From Parabacteroides sp900760525 (GTDB lineage Bacteria > Bacteroidota > Bacteroidia > Bacteroidales > Tannerellaceae), in the NCBI RefSeq assembly GCF_049860805.1, contig NZ_CP187555.1, positions 868,001-932,000 on the forward strand: 64,000 nt of DNA, written 5' to 3'. Both the position numbers and the translations under genes were made by a program. Below, in pieces: positions 8,023-17,065 of the stretch. The notes beneath the pieces were generated by a model, which was given only the letters and a program-made list of their open reading frames with translations, had not been told where the DNA came from and searched no databases. Numbering within the stretch: the first letter of the stretch is position 1; every line of letters begins with the position of its first letter.

Positions 8023-9303
8023 ATGATAAAAGAATTACAGATCCGTCCCTTTGCCCGTCCGTTGCTTGTCTGGATTGCGGGGATTATGCTACAGACCGTT
8101 TTTTCGTGTTGTACTTATTCCTGGGTATTACTATTGCTCCCTGTTATTATCCTTACCATAGCCGGTTTTGCCTTGAGAGGGCAGGAGCATTTTTGTTATG
8201 AAACCCGTTGGCTGTGGGGAGCGGTTTTTTTCTCCCTATTGCTTTCCTTTTCGATACAAAAGACTGCTTATTCGCAGTTTGAATCGTCACCGGAACATCC
8301 GGTTTCCCGTCTTTCCTGTTGGGCACGGGAAGAACAGCAGCGATTATTGGAACCGATTGCAAAACTGAATCTGACCGATGAGGAAAAATCCGTATTGGCC
8401 ACTATTACCGTCGGTTACAGGCAAGCTATGAACCGGGAGGTGAGAGACCGTTTTTCGGCTACAGGAGTGGCTCATATTCTGGCCGTAAGTGGCTTTCATG
8501 TGGCAATCGTCTGTGGCTTTTTATCTTTTCTTCTGTCATTCCTCCCCCGGAACGGGCTTGGCAAGTGGCTTCGATATCTGTTGACGATTGTATTGTTGTG
8601 GACTTTCGTTGCGGTGACAGGGTTTGCCGCTTCGGCTGTCCGGGCTGGTTTGATGTTGACTTTGTTTCTGACCGGGCTTTTATTGGGAAAGTTGACGGAA
8701 CGTTATAACATCCTGGCGGCTTCGGCTTTCTGCATGTTGGTTTATGAACCGCTTTATCTGTTCGACATCGGTTTTCAATTAAGTTATTTGGCTGTGTTTT
8801 CCATTTTGTATTTTCAGCCCCGGATGCAACGTTTGATAGAAATCCGTAATCCGTTCCTGCTGACTCCGTGGAGATGGATCACCGTAACAGTGTCGGTTCA
8901 GATAGGTACGACGTTTCTTTGCCTCTATTATTTCGGGCGGTTTTCAACAGTCTTTTTGTTGACGAACCTGCCGCTAACCCTGTTGGCGACGCTGTTGGTC
9001 CCGGTATGCCTGGTCTGGATGTTGCTGCCGGCAGGATTTCCGGGCGCTGAGTGGTTGCAGGTTGTTGTGGAATGGCTTGCGCGTCGTATGCTCTGGATCG
9101 TAGACTCTTTTAGCCGGGTGCCGGGAGCGGTTTTTTCTTTCCGGTTCGATTTTCTTACGATGCTGGTGGCGTATGGTATGCTTCTGTTTACCTTATTGTA
9201 TGGTCGTACCGGTCGTTCGCGCTATCTGTTTGTCGCTTTGTCTTTGTTGTTAATTATACTTCTTGTCCGGCTGATTGGGAATTTAAAGCTGTGCGGAATC
9301 TAA
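8023..9303 (+). CDS. ComEC/Rec2-type membrane protein, short form
   Basis: This 426-residue, mostly hydrophobic protein has the Competence domain signature VRDRFSATGVAHILAVSGFH followed by VAIVCGFL. It has about ten predicted membrane segments, including the FDIGFQLSYLAVFSIL motif. ComEC forms the inner-membrane channel for single-stranded DNA in natural transformation. Full-length Bacteroidales members are nearer 680 residues. Here the DUF4131/OB region that should lie between the N-terminal helices (to about residue 85) and the Competence domain is almost absent, and no metallo-beta-lactamase domain follows. The start is set at ATG 8023 (MIKELQIRPFARP). DNA uptake is therefore uncertain. 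The stop is 38 bp before the next start. Confidence 0.85.
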   Translation: MIKELQIRPFARPLLVWIAGIMLQTVFSCCTYSWVLLLLPVIILTIAGFALRGQEHFCYETRWLWGAVFFSLLLSFSIQKTAYSQFESSPEHPVSRLSCWAREEQQRLLEPIAKLNLTDEEKSVLATITVGYRQAMNREVRDRFSATGVAHILAVSGFHVAIVCGFLSFLLSFLPRNGLGKWLRYLLTIVLLWTFVAVTGFAASAVRAGLMLTLFLTGLLLGKLTERYNILAASAFCMLVYEPLYLFDIGFQLSYLAVFSILYFQPRMQRLIEIRNPFLLTPWRWITVTVSVQIGTTFLCLYYFGRFSTVFLLTNLPLTLLATLLVPVCLVWMLLPAGFPGAEWLQVVVEWLARRMLWIVDSFSRVPGAVFSFRFDFLTMLVAYGMLLFTLLYGRTGRSRYLFVALSLLLIILLVRLIGNLKLCGI

Positions 9304-9341
9304 AAAAAGTAGTACCTTTGTCACTGAAAATAAGAGAATAT

Positions 9342-10391
9342 ATGATTACGAAAATCATTCACGAAGAGAAAATTCAGAAAGCCAAGAAGTACGTCGAGAA
9401 AGGCGAAAGTTTTGTAATAGTGACACATGTTACCCCGGATGGGGATGCTATAGGTTCCGCTTTGGGACTGTACCATTTTTTGACAGCCTATGGAAAAGAT
9501 AATGTGGCAGTAGTGGTCCCCAACGATTTTCCTAAATTCTATAAATGGATGCCGGGTAACAAGGAAATTGTCATTCACGAGAAATATCCTGATTTTGCCG
9601 AACAGTTGATCCGGGATGCGGATGTTATCTTCTGCCTGGATTTCAATGAGCCTAAGCGTATAGAGAAACTGGCTCCGGCTGTTGTGGCGGCAGAAGGGCG
9701 TAGGGTTATGATCGACCATCATCTGAATCCGGCCGATTTTTGCCGGGTTACGATGTCGTATCCGGAAATGTCGTCTACGAGCGAGATGGTTTTCCGCTTT
9801 ATCTGCCGTATGGGGATGTTCGACCTGATCAATAAAGATTGCGCCGCTTGCATCTATACGGGTATGATGACAGATACCGGTTCGTTTACCTACAATTCGA
9901 ATAAGCCGGAGATATATACGATCATAAGCGAACTGATCAAAAAAGGCATCGATAAAGATTTGATCTACCGGAAGGTGAACCAGGTTTATTCGGAAAGCCG
10001 TCTGCGCATGATGGGATATGTCCTGTATGAAAAGATGAAGATTTATCCGGAACAGCATGCTGCACTGATCACGCTTTCGCTCGAAGAAATGAATCGTTTC
10101 CGTTATGTGACTGGCGACACGGAAGGGTTTGTCAATCTGCCGTTGAGTATCGAGAATGTGACTTTCAGTGTCTTTATCCGTGAAGATAAGGATTATGTGA
10201 AGATCTCGCTCCGCTCCGTCGGAGACTTCCCCTGCAACCGGTTTGCAAGCCAGTATTTCAATGGCGGCGGACATAAAAATGCTTCGGGTGGAGAATTTTA
10301 TGGCTCATTAGCCGAGGCTGTTGCTGTGTTTGAGAAGGGTTTAAAGGAATTTAATCCTAATAAAACAGAAGATTTAAATAAACATGCCTGA
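9342..10391 (+). CDS. DHH-family phosphoesterase, NrnA-like oligoribonuclease/pAp phosphatase
   Basis: This 349-residue protein has the DHH domain motifs VTHVTPDGDAIGSALGL (motif I, metal-binding aspartates), FCLDFNEP and IDHHLNP (the DHH signature). The C-terminal DHHA1 domain ends in FNGGGHKNASGGEF. NrnA-type enzymes degrade very short RNA and can dephosphorylate 3'-phosphoadenosine 5'-phosphate. The start is ATG 9342 (MITKIIHEEKIQ); upstream in-frame sequence overlaps comEC and lacks similarity. It precedes the DUF4827 lipoprotein gene by 54 bp. Confidence 0.92.
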   Translation: MITKIIHEEKIQKAKKYVEKGESFVIVTHVTPDGDAIGSALGLYHFLTAYGKDNVAVVVPNDFPKFYKWMPGNKEIVIHEKYPDFAEQLIRDADVIFCLDFNEPKRIEKLAPAVVAAEGRRVMIDHHLNPADFCRVTMSYPEMSSTSEMVFRFICRMGMFDLINKDCAACIYTGMMTDTGSFTYNSNKPEIYTIISELIKKGIDKDLIYRKVNQVYSESRLRMMGYVLYEKMKIYPEQHAALITLSLEEMNRFRYVTGDTEGFVNLPLSIENVTFSVFIREDKDYVKISLRSVGDFPCNRFASQYFNGGGHKNASGGEFYGSLAEAVAVFEKGLKEFNPNKTEDLNKHA

Positions 10392-10445
10392 GATATGGCA
10401 GAGATTATATACATTTGCCATTCATTTACAATTAATACGTAACAG

Positions 10446-11030
10446 ATGAAGAGAGGTTTTTATATCCTGTTGATTATGTGCACTGCCATAATGGTGGTGT
10501 CGTGTGACAAGACAAAGTCATACACCGATATGTTGAAGGCCCAGAGAAGAGCGATCGAGCGTTTGCAGGTTGATAGTGGATTTGTCTTTTTAGATGAATT
10601 TCCTAAGGACAGTATTTTTAAGGAAAATGAATTTGTAGAGTTGGATAATGGTGTTTATCTGAATATCGTCAATAAAGGAAACAGTGAGCGTGCGGTGTTG
10701 GGTCAAACGGCGATCCGTTCCCGTTTTATCGCTCTGATGTTTATGGGAAATAGTAGTATACCGACCGGTACTACCGTCGACCTGCTCGGTCCTAATTCAA
10801 ACGGTACGCATCCGGTAGAGTTCAGATATGGTTATTATACTTCTTTGAATCCTGATTACTCTTACACATGGGATATGTTTATTTGTGAAGGTTTAGGTGC
10901 CGGACTTCCTTACGTGGGAGACAGCTCGGTTGTCAAACTGATCGTTCCGTTCAAACTGATGAGTAGTGATTTCCAAAGCTCGGGAACACCTGTGTTTTTT
11001 GAGAAAGTGAAGTATACTTTTATAAAATAA
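10446..11030 (+). CDS. DUF4827 lipoprotein
   Basis: This 194-residue protein has a lipoprotein signal: hydrophobic segment ILLIMCTAIMVVSC with the lipobox cysteine at residue 20. Its sequence (YTDMLKAQRRAIERL, FPKDSIFKENEFVEL) matches what I know as DUF4827, a Bacteroidales family commonly found next to glmM. The function is unknown. The fold may be peptidyl-prolyl-isomerase-like, but I cannot confirm that. The stop is 10 bp before glmM, which suggests co-transcription and perhaps a cell-envelope role. Confidence 0.8.
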   Translation: MKRGFYILLIMCTAIMVVSCDKTKSYTDMLKAQRRAIERLQVDSGFVFLDEFPKDSIFKENEFVELDNGVYLNIVNKGNSERAVLGQTAIRSRFIALMFMGNSSIPTGTTVDLLGPNSNGTHPVEFRYGYYTSLNPDYSYTWDMFICEGLGAGLPYVGDSSVVKLIVPFKLMSSDFQSSGTPVFFEKVKYTFIK

Positions 11031-11040
11031 ATCTAACTAA

Positions 11041-12429
11041 ATGACACTGATTAAATCTATTTCTGGTATCCGTGGTACAATAGGCGGGAACCCGGAGGAC
11101 GGGCTCAATCCGTTGGCTATTGTTAAGTTTGTGGCTGCTTATGCTACATTCATTAAGAAAAACACGAAGGTGACAACAAACAAGATCGTGGTAGGTCGTG
11201 ATGCACGTATCTCCGGTCCGATGGTTAAACAAGTCGTTCTCGGTACGCTTACCGGAATGGGCTTTGATGTGGTAGACATCGATCTGGCTACTACTCCGAC
11301 CACCGAGTTGGCTGTTGCCTGGGAAGAAGCTTGTGGTGGTATCATTTTGACTGCCAGCCATAATCCGAAACAATGGAATGCTCTGAAGTTGCTGAATGAA
11401 CGGGGTGAATTCCTGAACGCTGCCGAAGGTGCCGAGGTGCTTAAGATAGCTGCTGAAGAAAGTTTCGTATTTGCCGATGTCGACAATTTAGGTAAAGTGT
11501 ACGTAAACAATACGTACAACCAAAAGCATATCGAAAGTGTGTTGAAACTGGATTTGGTTGATGTCGAAGCGATCAAGGCTGCTAATTTCCGTGTCGCTAT
11601 CGACTGTGTGAACTCGGTAGGCGGTGTCGTTATTCCCGAATTGCTTTCCGCTTTGGGTGTAAAGGAAATTTTCAAGCTGCATTGTGCTCCTCACGGTAAC
11701 TTTGCCCACAATCCGGAACCGATCCCTGAGAACCTGACGGAAATCTCCGACCTGATGAAACATGCCAAAGCCGATGTCGGTTTTGTTGTGGACCCGGACG
11801 TAGACCGTTTGGCTATTATCTGCGAAGACGGGGAGATGTTTGGTGAAGAATATACATTGGTGGCTGTCAGCGACTACATTTTGAGCCATACACCGGGTAA
11901 TACGGTTAGTAATCTGAGTTCGAGCCGTGCCCTGCGTGATGTTACCCGTGCTCATGGTTGCGAATATAATGCAGCAGCGGTAGGTGAAGTGAATGTAGTT
12001 ACGAAGATGAAAGCTACTAACGCTATCATCGGTGGTGAAGGCAATGGCGGTGTGATCTATCCGGCCAGCCATTACGGTCGTGATGCTTTGGTAGGTATTG
12101 CCCTGTTCCTGACTCATCTGGCAAAGAAACAGATGAAGACAAGCGAACTGCGTGCTTCTTATCCTCCGTACTTCATCTCCAAGAAGAAAGTGGAATTGAC
12201 TCCGGATATCGATGTGGATGCTATTCTGGCAAAAGTAAAAGAGAAATTCGCCCAGTACGATATCACCGATATCGACGGTGTGAAGATCGACTTCCCTGAA
12301 AAATGGGTCCATCTGCGTAAGAGTAATACGGAACCGATTATCCGTATTTATTCCGAAGCCCACACGATGCAGGAAGCTGAAGAAATTGGCGACGAGCTGA
12401 TCCAGATCATTCGTGATATGTGCAAATAA
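11041..12429 (+). CDS. glmM: Phosphoglucosamine mutase
   Basis: This 462-residue alpha-D-phosphohexomutase converts glucosamine 6-phosphate to glucosamine 1-phosphate for peptidoglycan and LPS precursors. Visible motifs are GIILTASHNPKQWNALK (phospho-serine loop), DPDVDRLA (magnesium site), GEGNGGVIYP (sugar specificity) and RKSNTEPIIRIYSEA (phosphate binding). The four-domain length is normal. Bacterial phosphomannomutases are close relatives, but the GEGNGG loop and the Bacteroidales gene context favour GlmM. Confidence 0.9.
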   Translation: MTLIKSISGIRGTIGGNPEDGLNPLAIVKFVAAYATFIKKNTKVTTNKIVVGRDARISGPMVKQVVLGTLTGMGFDVVDIDLATTPTTELAVAWEEACGGIILTASHNPKQWNALKLLNERGEFLNAAEGAEVLKIAAEESFVFADVDNLGKVYVNNTYNQKHIESVLKLDLVDVEAIKAANFRVAIDCVNSVGGVVIPELLSALGVKEIFKLHCAPHGNFAHNPEPIPENLTEISDLMKHAKADVGFVVDPDVDRLAIICEDGEMFGEEYTLVAVSDYILSHTPGNTVSNLSSSRALRDVTRAHGCEYNAAAVGEVNVVTKMKATNAIIGGEGNGGVIYPASHYGRDALVGIALFLTHLAKKQMKTSELRASYPPYFISKKKVELTPDIDVDAILAKVKEKFAQYDITDIDGVKIDFPEKWVHLRKSNTEPIIRIYSEAHTMQEAEEIGDELIQIIRDMCK

Positions 12430-12451
12430 TCTTTCATCGAGATAAAAAAGA

Positions 12452-12486
12452 AAAGAGGCTATGCTTATTGCATAACCTCTTTTTTG
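12452..12486. terminator. Bidirectional terminator between glmM and the AICAR transformylase gene
   Basis: AGAGGCTATGC (12454-12464) and GCATAACCTCT (12470-12480) form a stem with T-runs on both sides. The one mismatch is C-A on the plus strand but a G-U pair on the minus strand. The hairpin therefore works best for the minus-strand gene while also serving glmM. Confidence 0.85.
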
Positions 12487-12510
12487 GTTTCAAGACCTAA
12501 GTTCCCCCCA

Positions 12511-13686
12511 TTAATGATGGAACAACCGTACGCCTGTGAATGCCATTGCGATGCCGTATTTGTCACACGTGTCGATTACATGGTCGTCACGGACGGAGCC
12601 GCCTGCCTGTGCTATATAGTCTACGCCGCTCTTATGTGCCCGTTCGATATTGTCGCCGAAGGGGAAGAAGGCGTCAGAGCCCAATGAAACGCCTTTCAGC
12701 GTGTCTAACCAGGCACGTTTTTCTTCGCGTGTCAGGACTTCCGGTTTTTCAGTGAAGAACTGCTGCCAGATACCGTCGGCCAAAACGTCTTCGTGGTCGT
12801 CGCTGATGTACACGTCGATCGTGTTGTCGCGGTCTGCACGGCGGATCTTCTCGATCCAGGGCAGGTTCATTACTTTCGGATGCTGGCGCAGATACCAGAT
12901 ATCCGCTTTATTGCCTGCCAGGCGGGTGCAATGGATACGGCTTTGCTGTCCGGCGCCGATACCGATAGCCTGTCCGTTCTTGACGTAGCAGACTGAGTTA
13001 CTCTGCGTATATTTCAGCGTGATAAGGGCGATGATCAGGTCGCGCTTCGCTTCGTCCGGGAAGTTTTTGTTCTGGGTCGGGATATTGGTCAGCAGGCTTT
13101 CGTCTAACTTGATCTCGTTACGTCCTTGCTCGAATGTGATGCCGAAAACATCTTTGTGCTCGATGGGGGCAGGGCGGTAGGCCGGATCGATCTTGATGAC
13201 ATTGTAAGTGCCTTTCCGTTTATTCTTCAGTATTTCAAGTGCCTCCGGCGTATAGTCGGGAGCAATGACACCGTCGGAAACTTCGCGGTTGATGAGGCGT
13301 GCAGTCGCTTCGTCACAAATGTCGCTGAGTGCGATGAAGTCGCCGTAAGACGACATACGGTCGGCACCGCGGGCGCGGGCATAGGCGGTTGCAAGCGGAG
13401 TCAGCGGAAGGTCGTCCACAAAATAGATCTTCTTCAGCGTCTCGCTCATCTCGACTCCCACTGCGGCTCCTGCCGGGCTTACATGCTTGAAGGAAGCGGC
13501 GGCAGGCAGTCCGGTTGCTTCTTTCAGTTCTTTTACTAATTGCCAACTGTTGAAGGCATCCAGGAAGTTGATATATCCGGGACGTCCGTTCAAGACTTCT
13601 ATGGGCAATTCCCCTTGCTGCATGAAAATGCGCGACGGCTTCTGGTTGGGGTTGCAGCCGTACTTGAGTTCTAATTCTTTTGCCAT
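12511..13686 (-). CDS. Stand-alone AICAR transformylase (PurH C-terminal type)
   Basis: This 391-residue protein resembles the formyltransferase half of PurH, which transfers a formyl group from 10-formyl-THF to AICAR in purine synthesis. Signatures are LKYGCNPNQKPSRIF, AAASFKHVSPAGAAVG (catalytic Lys-His), SYGDFIALSD, YTQSNSVCYVKNGQAIGIGAGQQSR (split here as YTQSNSVCYVKNGQ and AIGIGAGQQSR), FFPFGDN and AQAGGSVRDD. No IMP cyclohydrolase domain is attached. Bacteroidales usually also carry a bifunctional PurH elsewhere, so this may be a second, specialised copy. It lies 27 bp downstream of the NUDIX gene. Confidence 0.9.
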   Translation of the reverse strand: MAKELELKYGCNPNQKPSRIFMQQGELPIEVLNGRPGYINFLDAFNSWQLVKELKEATGLPAAASFKHVSPAGAAVGVEMSETLKKIYFVDDLPLTPLATAYARARGADRMSSYGDFIALSDICDEATARLINREVSDGVIAPDYTPEALEILKNKRKGTYNVIKIDPAYRPAPIEHKDVFGITFEQGRNEIKLDESLLTNIPTQNKNFPDEAKRDLIIALITLKYTQSNSVCYVKNGQAIGIGAGQQSRIHCTRLAGNKADIWYLRQHPKVMNLPWIEKIRRADRDNTIDVYISDDHEDVLADGIWQQFFTEKPEVLTREEKRAWLDTLKGVSLGSDAFFPFGDNIERAHKSGVDYIAQAGGSVRDDHVIDTCDKYGIAMAFTGVRLFHH

Positions 13687-13713
13687 TGCTTTATGCTTTA
13701 GTGTTTTTGCAGT

Positions 13714-14205
13714 TTACATGAATAACCGTTTATATTCCCCTTCGAAGTTGGGAGTGAAAACGCCTTTTCCTATGTTTTCGAGGATTTCGGCCGGAGACCA
13801 GAAACGCCCGCCGTCCAGTTCGGAAGGGTCGGGGATAACCGGACCGTCGTAGGTGGTTCGGTAGGTGTTGACCAACTCTTTCTCGATAGCCGATTCGAAT
13901 ATATAGCGGGTGATGAATTGCGGGACGAAACCGGTTATCCCTAATTCTTCCCGCACTTCCCGGCGGAGGGCTTCTTCGACTGTCTCGCCATAGTCGATAT
14001 GGCCACCTACAGACGTATCCCATTTACCGGGTTGGATATCTTTGTTCATCGAACGTTTTTGCAGATAGAGATCGCCCGCCTCATTGAAAATATGCAGGTG
14101 CACTACCGGATGTAGTATCTTCGATCCGCTATGGCACTCTTTACGGGTTGCCTTCCCTATTGTCTCTCCCTCCTCATTAACCAAAGGAAACCATTCTTCT
14201 TTCAT
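13714..14205 (-). CDS. NUDIX hydrolase
   Basis: This 163-residue protein has a complete Nudix box: G-HIDYG-E-TVEEALR-REVREELGI, matching Gx5Ex7REUxEExGU. The opening EEWFPLVNEEGETIG and the VVHLHIFNEAGDLYLQKRS strand place it near the IPP-isomerase/YfcD-like branch. Such enzymes cleave nucleoside diphosphates linked to another group; the substrate is not evident. It is the first gene of a minus-strand pair with the AICAR transformylase. A TATATTTG promoter box at 14228-14235 (minus strand) lies just upstream. Confidence 0.88.
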   Translation of the reverse strand: MKEEWFPLVNEEGETIGKATRKECHSGSKILHPVVHLHIFNEAGDLYLQKRSMNKDIQPGKWDTSVGGHIDYGETVEEALRREVREELGITGFVPQFITRYIFESAIEKELVNTYRTTYDGPVIPDPSELDGGRFWSPAEILENIGKGVFTPNFEGEYKRLFM

Positions 14206-14227
14206 GGATCAATAATTAATTAATAAA

Positions 14228-14289
14228 CAAATATAGGTAAACTTTTAAGATTCATCTTAAATTTGTAATCTATTTAATTATTACTTTTG
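14228..14289. promoter_or_regulatory. Divergent promoters for NUDIX and antitoxin genes
   Basis: On the minus strand TATATTTG at 14235-14228 is a -7 box for the NUDIX gene. On the plus strand TTTG at 14262-14265 and TACTTTTG at 14282-14289 are -33 and -7 boxes for the antitoxin gene, 16 bp apart. Confidence 0.5.
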
Positions 14290-14311
14290 TCAGATACATA
14301 ATAAAGAGGAA

Positions 14312-14566
14312 ATGACTATGACGAAATCAACGATGGCTATGGAAGCTGAAAAAGCGGAATTGGCGAGAATCATATTGGCTCTCGATGATATGGAATTAGT
14401 AAAGAAAGTGAAAGCTTCCATCAAACGTATTACCACTTCAAAAGAAGATACTTTCTTTACCAATCCGGCGAATCTTGCCCATTTCCAGAAATCTGTGAAG
14501 CAGAGGGAGAATGGAGAAGTTGTGGAATTGACACCTGAACTTCAGAAAGAATTACTTGGTTTATGA
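14312..14566 (+). CDS. Antitoxin-like protein of a type II toxin-antitoxin pair
   Basis: This 84-residue protein is mostly helical (MAMEAEKAELARIILALDDMELVKKVKASIKR) with a C-terminal segment, NPANLAHFQKSVKQRENGEV, resembling antitoxin tails that wrap the toxin. Its TGA overlaps the ATG of the following toxin remnant (ATGA at 14563-14566), the usual coupling in toxin-antitoxin operons. It has no obvious Phd or helix-turn-helix motif. The assignment rests mainly on the neighbour, a YoeB-like remnant. A TTTG/TACTTTTG promoter precedes it. Confidence 0.7.
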   Translation: MTMTKSTMAMEAEKAELARIILALDDMELVKKVKASIKRITTSKEDTFFTNPANLAHFQKSVKQRENGEVVELTPELQKELLGL

Positions 14567-14839
14567 AATATAAACTAATCATTACCGAGGAAGCAAAAAT
14601 CGATATTGCCTCCTTTTTACGCTCCGGCGATAAAGCGGGGCCAAGAAGGTGGGCGCTTTATTAGATGAACTGCGTGAACATCCTTATACGGTACAGGTAA
14701 ACCGGAAGTTCTGCGGGGAAACTGGTCCGGTTATTGGTCTCGTCGCATCAATAAAAAAGACCGATTGATTTATGCGGTCGAGGATGACAAAGTGATTGTA
14801 ACCGTGGTACAAGCAAAAGACCATTATAATGACAGATGA
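14563..14839 (+). pseudogene. YoeB/Txe-like toxin gene broken by two frameshifts
   Basis: The frame starts as MKYKLIITEEAKIDIASFLRSGDK and stops early near 14664. Similarity moves to another frame (KKVGALLDELREHPYT), then to a third (KPEVLRGNWSGYWSRRIN, then KKDRLIYAVED and VVQAKDHYNDR) up to the TGA at 14837-14839. These are the conserved parts of YoeB-type mRNA interferases, including the terminal histidine-tyrosine region. One base seems lost near GCGGGGCC (about 14634-14642) and one near TACGGTACAG (about 14687-14697). The joined frames give a toxin of normal length (about 90 residues), so it is a recent inactivation or a sequence error. Confidence 0.85.
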
Positions 14840-14847
14840 AGATGCCC

Positions 14848-16917
14848 TTACTGTTTGCCGATAACCTTTATCAATTCCTCATCCGATAAACCTTCGCCAT
14901 AAGTGGCATAGTCCATACGGAAAGTGCAGCCGTTTTTATATTCGGAGCAGCCGTAAGCCGTTTTACCACGCAGGATGCTGCCTTTCTTACAGATCGGGCA
15001 TACCGGCTTTGCGGGAGCGGTTGTTTCTTCCGGCTGACCGGCCGCCTTTTCCTTTTTGGCACGCGGCTTGCGCGGCTTCTTTTCTTTCGTTTCTTTTTCG
15101 GCTTGGGGCTTTTCAGGATCGGCCTTCTCGATCGTGATGGTGCGTCCGGTCTGGTCGGAGAGGACGTTGATCACTACCTGGTGGACCATCTGCTTAAGCT
15201 CTTCGAGGAAAGTACGGGCTTCGTAAGTGCCCCGTTCGATCTGGCGGAGTTTCTTTTCCCAAAGACCGGTCAGTTCGGCGCTTTTCAACAGTTCTTCCTG
15301 TATCGTGCCGATCAATTCCGCACCGGTAGCCGTAGGAAACAGGTTCTTGCGTTCCTTGCGGATGTAATTGCGTTTGAACAAAGTCTCGATAATGGCGGCG
15401 CGGGTGGAAGGACGGCCAATACCGTTTTCTTTCAGGGCATCTCGCAACTCGTCATTGTCCACGAGCTTACCGGCCGTTTCCATAGCGCGTAGCAACGTTG
15501 CTTCCGTATAAGGCTTGGGCGGCTGTGTCCATTTCTCACCTAATGTAGGTTTGTGGGGGCCGCTTTCCCCTTTGACGAAATCCGGCAATACACCTTCTTC
15601 GTCGGACGGTTCGGCATCCGGATCCTTCTGCTCGGCACCGAAGACGACGCGCCATCCCGGTTTCAGTATCTGCTTGCCCGTTACTTTAAAATCCACTTTG
15701 CCGACCTTCCCCAGGACCGTGGTCGTCGAGATCTCGCAGTCCGGATAGAAAGCTGCGATGAAACGGCGGGCAACCAGGTCGTACACCTTCCGTTCGTTGT
15801 CCGTCAGGTTACGTGCCGGTACGCCGGTCGGGATGATGGCATGGTGGTCTGTCACCTTCGAGTTGTCGAATACGCGTTTGTCTTTTCGTATCTTGGCTTT
15901 CAATAGCGAAGCCGTCAGGTCGGCATAATCGACTAAGCCGCTAAGTGTATTAGGCACTTTCGGATAAATATCTTCGCTCAGGAAAGTGGTATCGACACGC
16001 GGATAGGTTGTCACTTTCTTTTCGTATAGCGACTGGATCAGCTTCAATGTCTCGTCTGCCGTAAAGGCGAATTTCTTATTGCATTCCACCTGCAACGAAG
16101 TCAGGTCGAAGAGGCGGGGAGCATATTCTTTGCCTTTCTTTTCGGATATATCGGTGACGGTGAAGTCCTCTTGCCGGACTATTTCTAGAAAGGCTTCCCC
16201 TTCTTCCTTCTTCGTGAATTTGCCTTTGGCGGCCGAGAAAGTCGTATTCCGGTAGATTGTTTTCAGCTCCCAATAGGGTTCCGGCTTGAAGTTGTCTATT
16301 TCATTCTGCCGGTTGACGATCAGTGCCAGGGTAGGCGTTTGTACGCGCCCGATGGAGAGCACTTGCCGGTTTTGTCCGTAACGGAGCGTGTAGAGGCGCG
16401 TCGCGTTCATCCCTAACAGCCAGTCACCGATGGCACGGGAAAGGCCGGCTTCATACAACTTGGTGAAATCGGACTGTTCCTTCAGGTGCTGGAAACCTTC
16501 GCGGATCGCCTCTTCCGTCAATGAAGATATCCACAGGCGGTAGACCGGACATTTGCAGCCTGCTTTCTGCATCACCCAACGCTGGATCAGTTCTCCTTCC
16601 TGACCGGCATCCCCGCAGTTGATGACCATTTCGGCGTTCTGCATCAACTCTTCGATTGTTTTGAATTGCTGCTCGTATGTCGGGTTGCTGATCAGCTTGA
16701 TGCCGAAGCGGGGCGGGATCATCGGGAGGGAAGCTAAGCTCCATCGTTTCCAGTTGTCCGAATAATCGTTGGGTTCTTTAAGAGTGCACAGATGTCCGAA
16801 AGTCCAGGTTACCTGATACCCGTTTCCTTCAATATATCCGTTCATCTTCTTGGTCGCCCCGAGAACTTCTGCAATTTCGCGCGCTACACTGGGCTTTTCA
16901 GCTATACATACCTTCAT
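14848..16917 (-). CDS. topB: DNA topoisomerase III
   Basis: This 689-residue type IA topoisomerase relaxes and decatenates DNA. The TOPRIM domain shows KVCIAEKPSVAREIAEVLG and the acidic INCGDAGQEGELIQRWV. The active-site tyrosine lies in TTYPRVDTTFLSED, and SIGRVQTPTLALIVNRQ is the classic topoisomerase III block. A lysine-rich linker with acidic tail leads to a C-terminal zinc-ribbon-like segment, CPICKKGSILRGKTAYGCSE. The start is ATG 16917 (MKVCIAEKPS); ten extra residues upstream lack similarity. Many Bacteroidales carry several topB copies, some on conjugative elements; nothing else mobile is visible here, so this is probably the chromosomal one. Confidence 0.95.
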   Translation of the reverse strand: MKVCIAEKPSVAREIAEVLGATKKMNGYIEGNGYQVTWTFGHLCTLKEPNDYSDNWKRWSLASLPMIPPRFGIKLISNPTYEQQFKTIEELMQNAEMVINCGDAGQEGELIQRWVMQKAGCKCPVYRLWISSLTEEAIREGFQHLKEQSDFTKLYEAGLSRAIGDWLLGMNATRLYTLRYGQNRQVLSIGRVQTPTLALIVNRQNEIDNFKPEPYWELKTIYRNTTFSAAKGKFTKKEEGEAFLEIVRQEDFTVTDISEKKGKEYAPRLFDLTSLQVECNKKFAFTADETLKLIQSLYEKKVTTYPRVDTTFLSEDIYPKVPNTLSGLVDYADLTASLLKAKIRKDKRVFDNSKVTDHHAIIPTGVPARNLTDNERKVYDLVARRFIAAFYPDCEISTTTVLGKVGKVDFKVTGKQILKPGWRVVFGAEQKDPDAEPSDEEGVLPDFVKGESGPHKPTLGEKWTQPPKPYTEATLLRAMETAGKLVDNDELRDALKENGIGRPSTRAAIIETLFKRNYIRKERKNLFPTATGAELIGTIQEELLKSAELTGLWEKKLRQIERGTYEARTFLEELKQMVHQVVINVLSDQTGRTITIEKADPEKPQAEKETKEKKPRKPRAKKEKAAGQPEETTAPAKPVCPICKKGSILRGKTAYGCSEYKNGCTFRMDYATYGEGLSDEELIKVIGKQ

Positions 16918-17065
16918 CTGTAAAACACTCTTTTTTGAAATAAGCATACAAAAATACGTTTTCCCGGTGACTTTCCGAAATCAAACGTGTGATTTTGGCT
17001 TATCTTCCTTATCTTTGGCCCCGTGTCCGGCCTGCCGGACTGGTATAACCTGCAATATAAATATC

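Noticed and set aside
9321..10274. 317-codon minus-strand frame
   Set aside because: It lies opposite the DHH phosphoesterase, whose motifs are unmistakable; no similarity on the minus strand.
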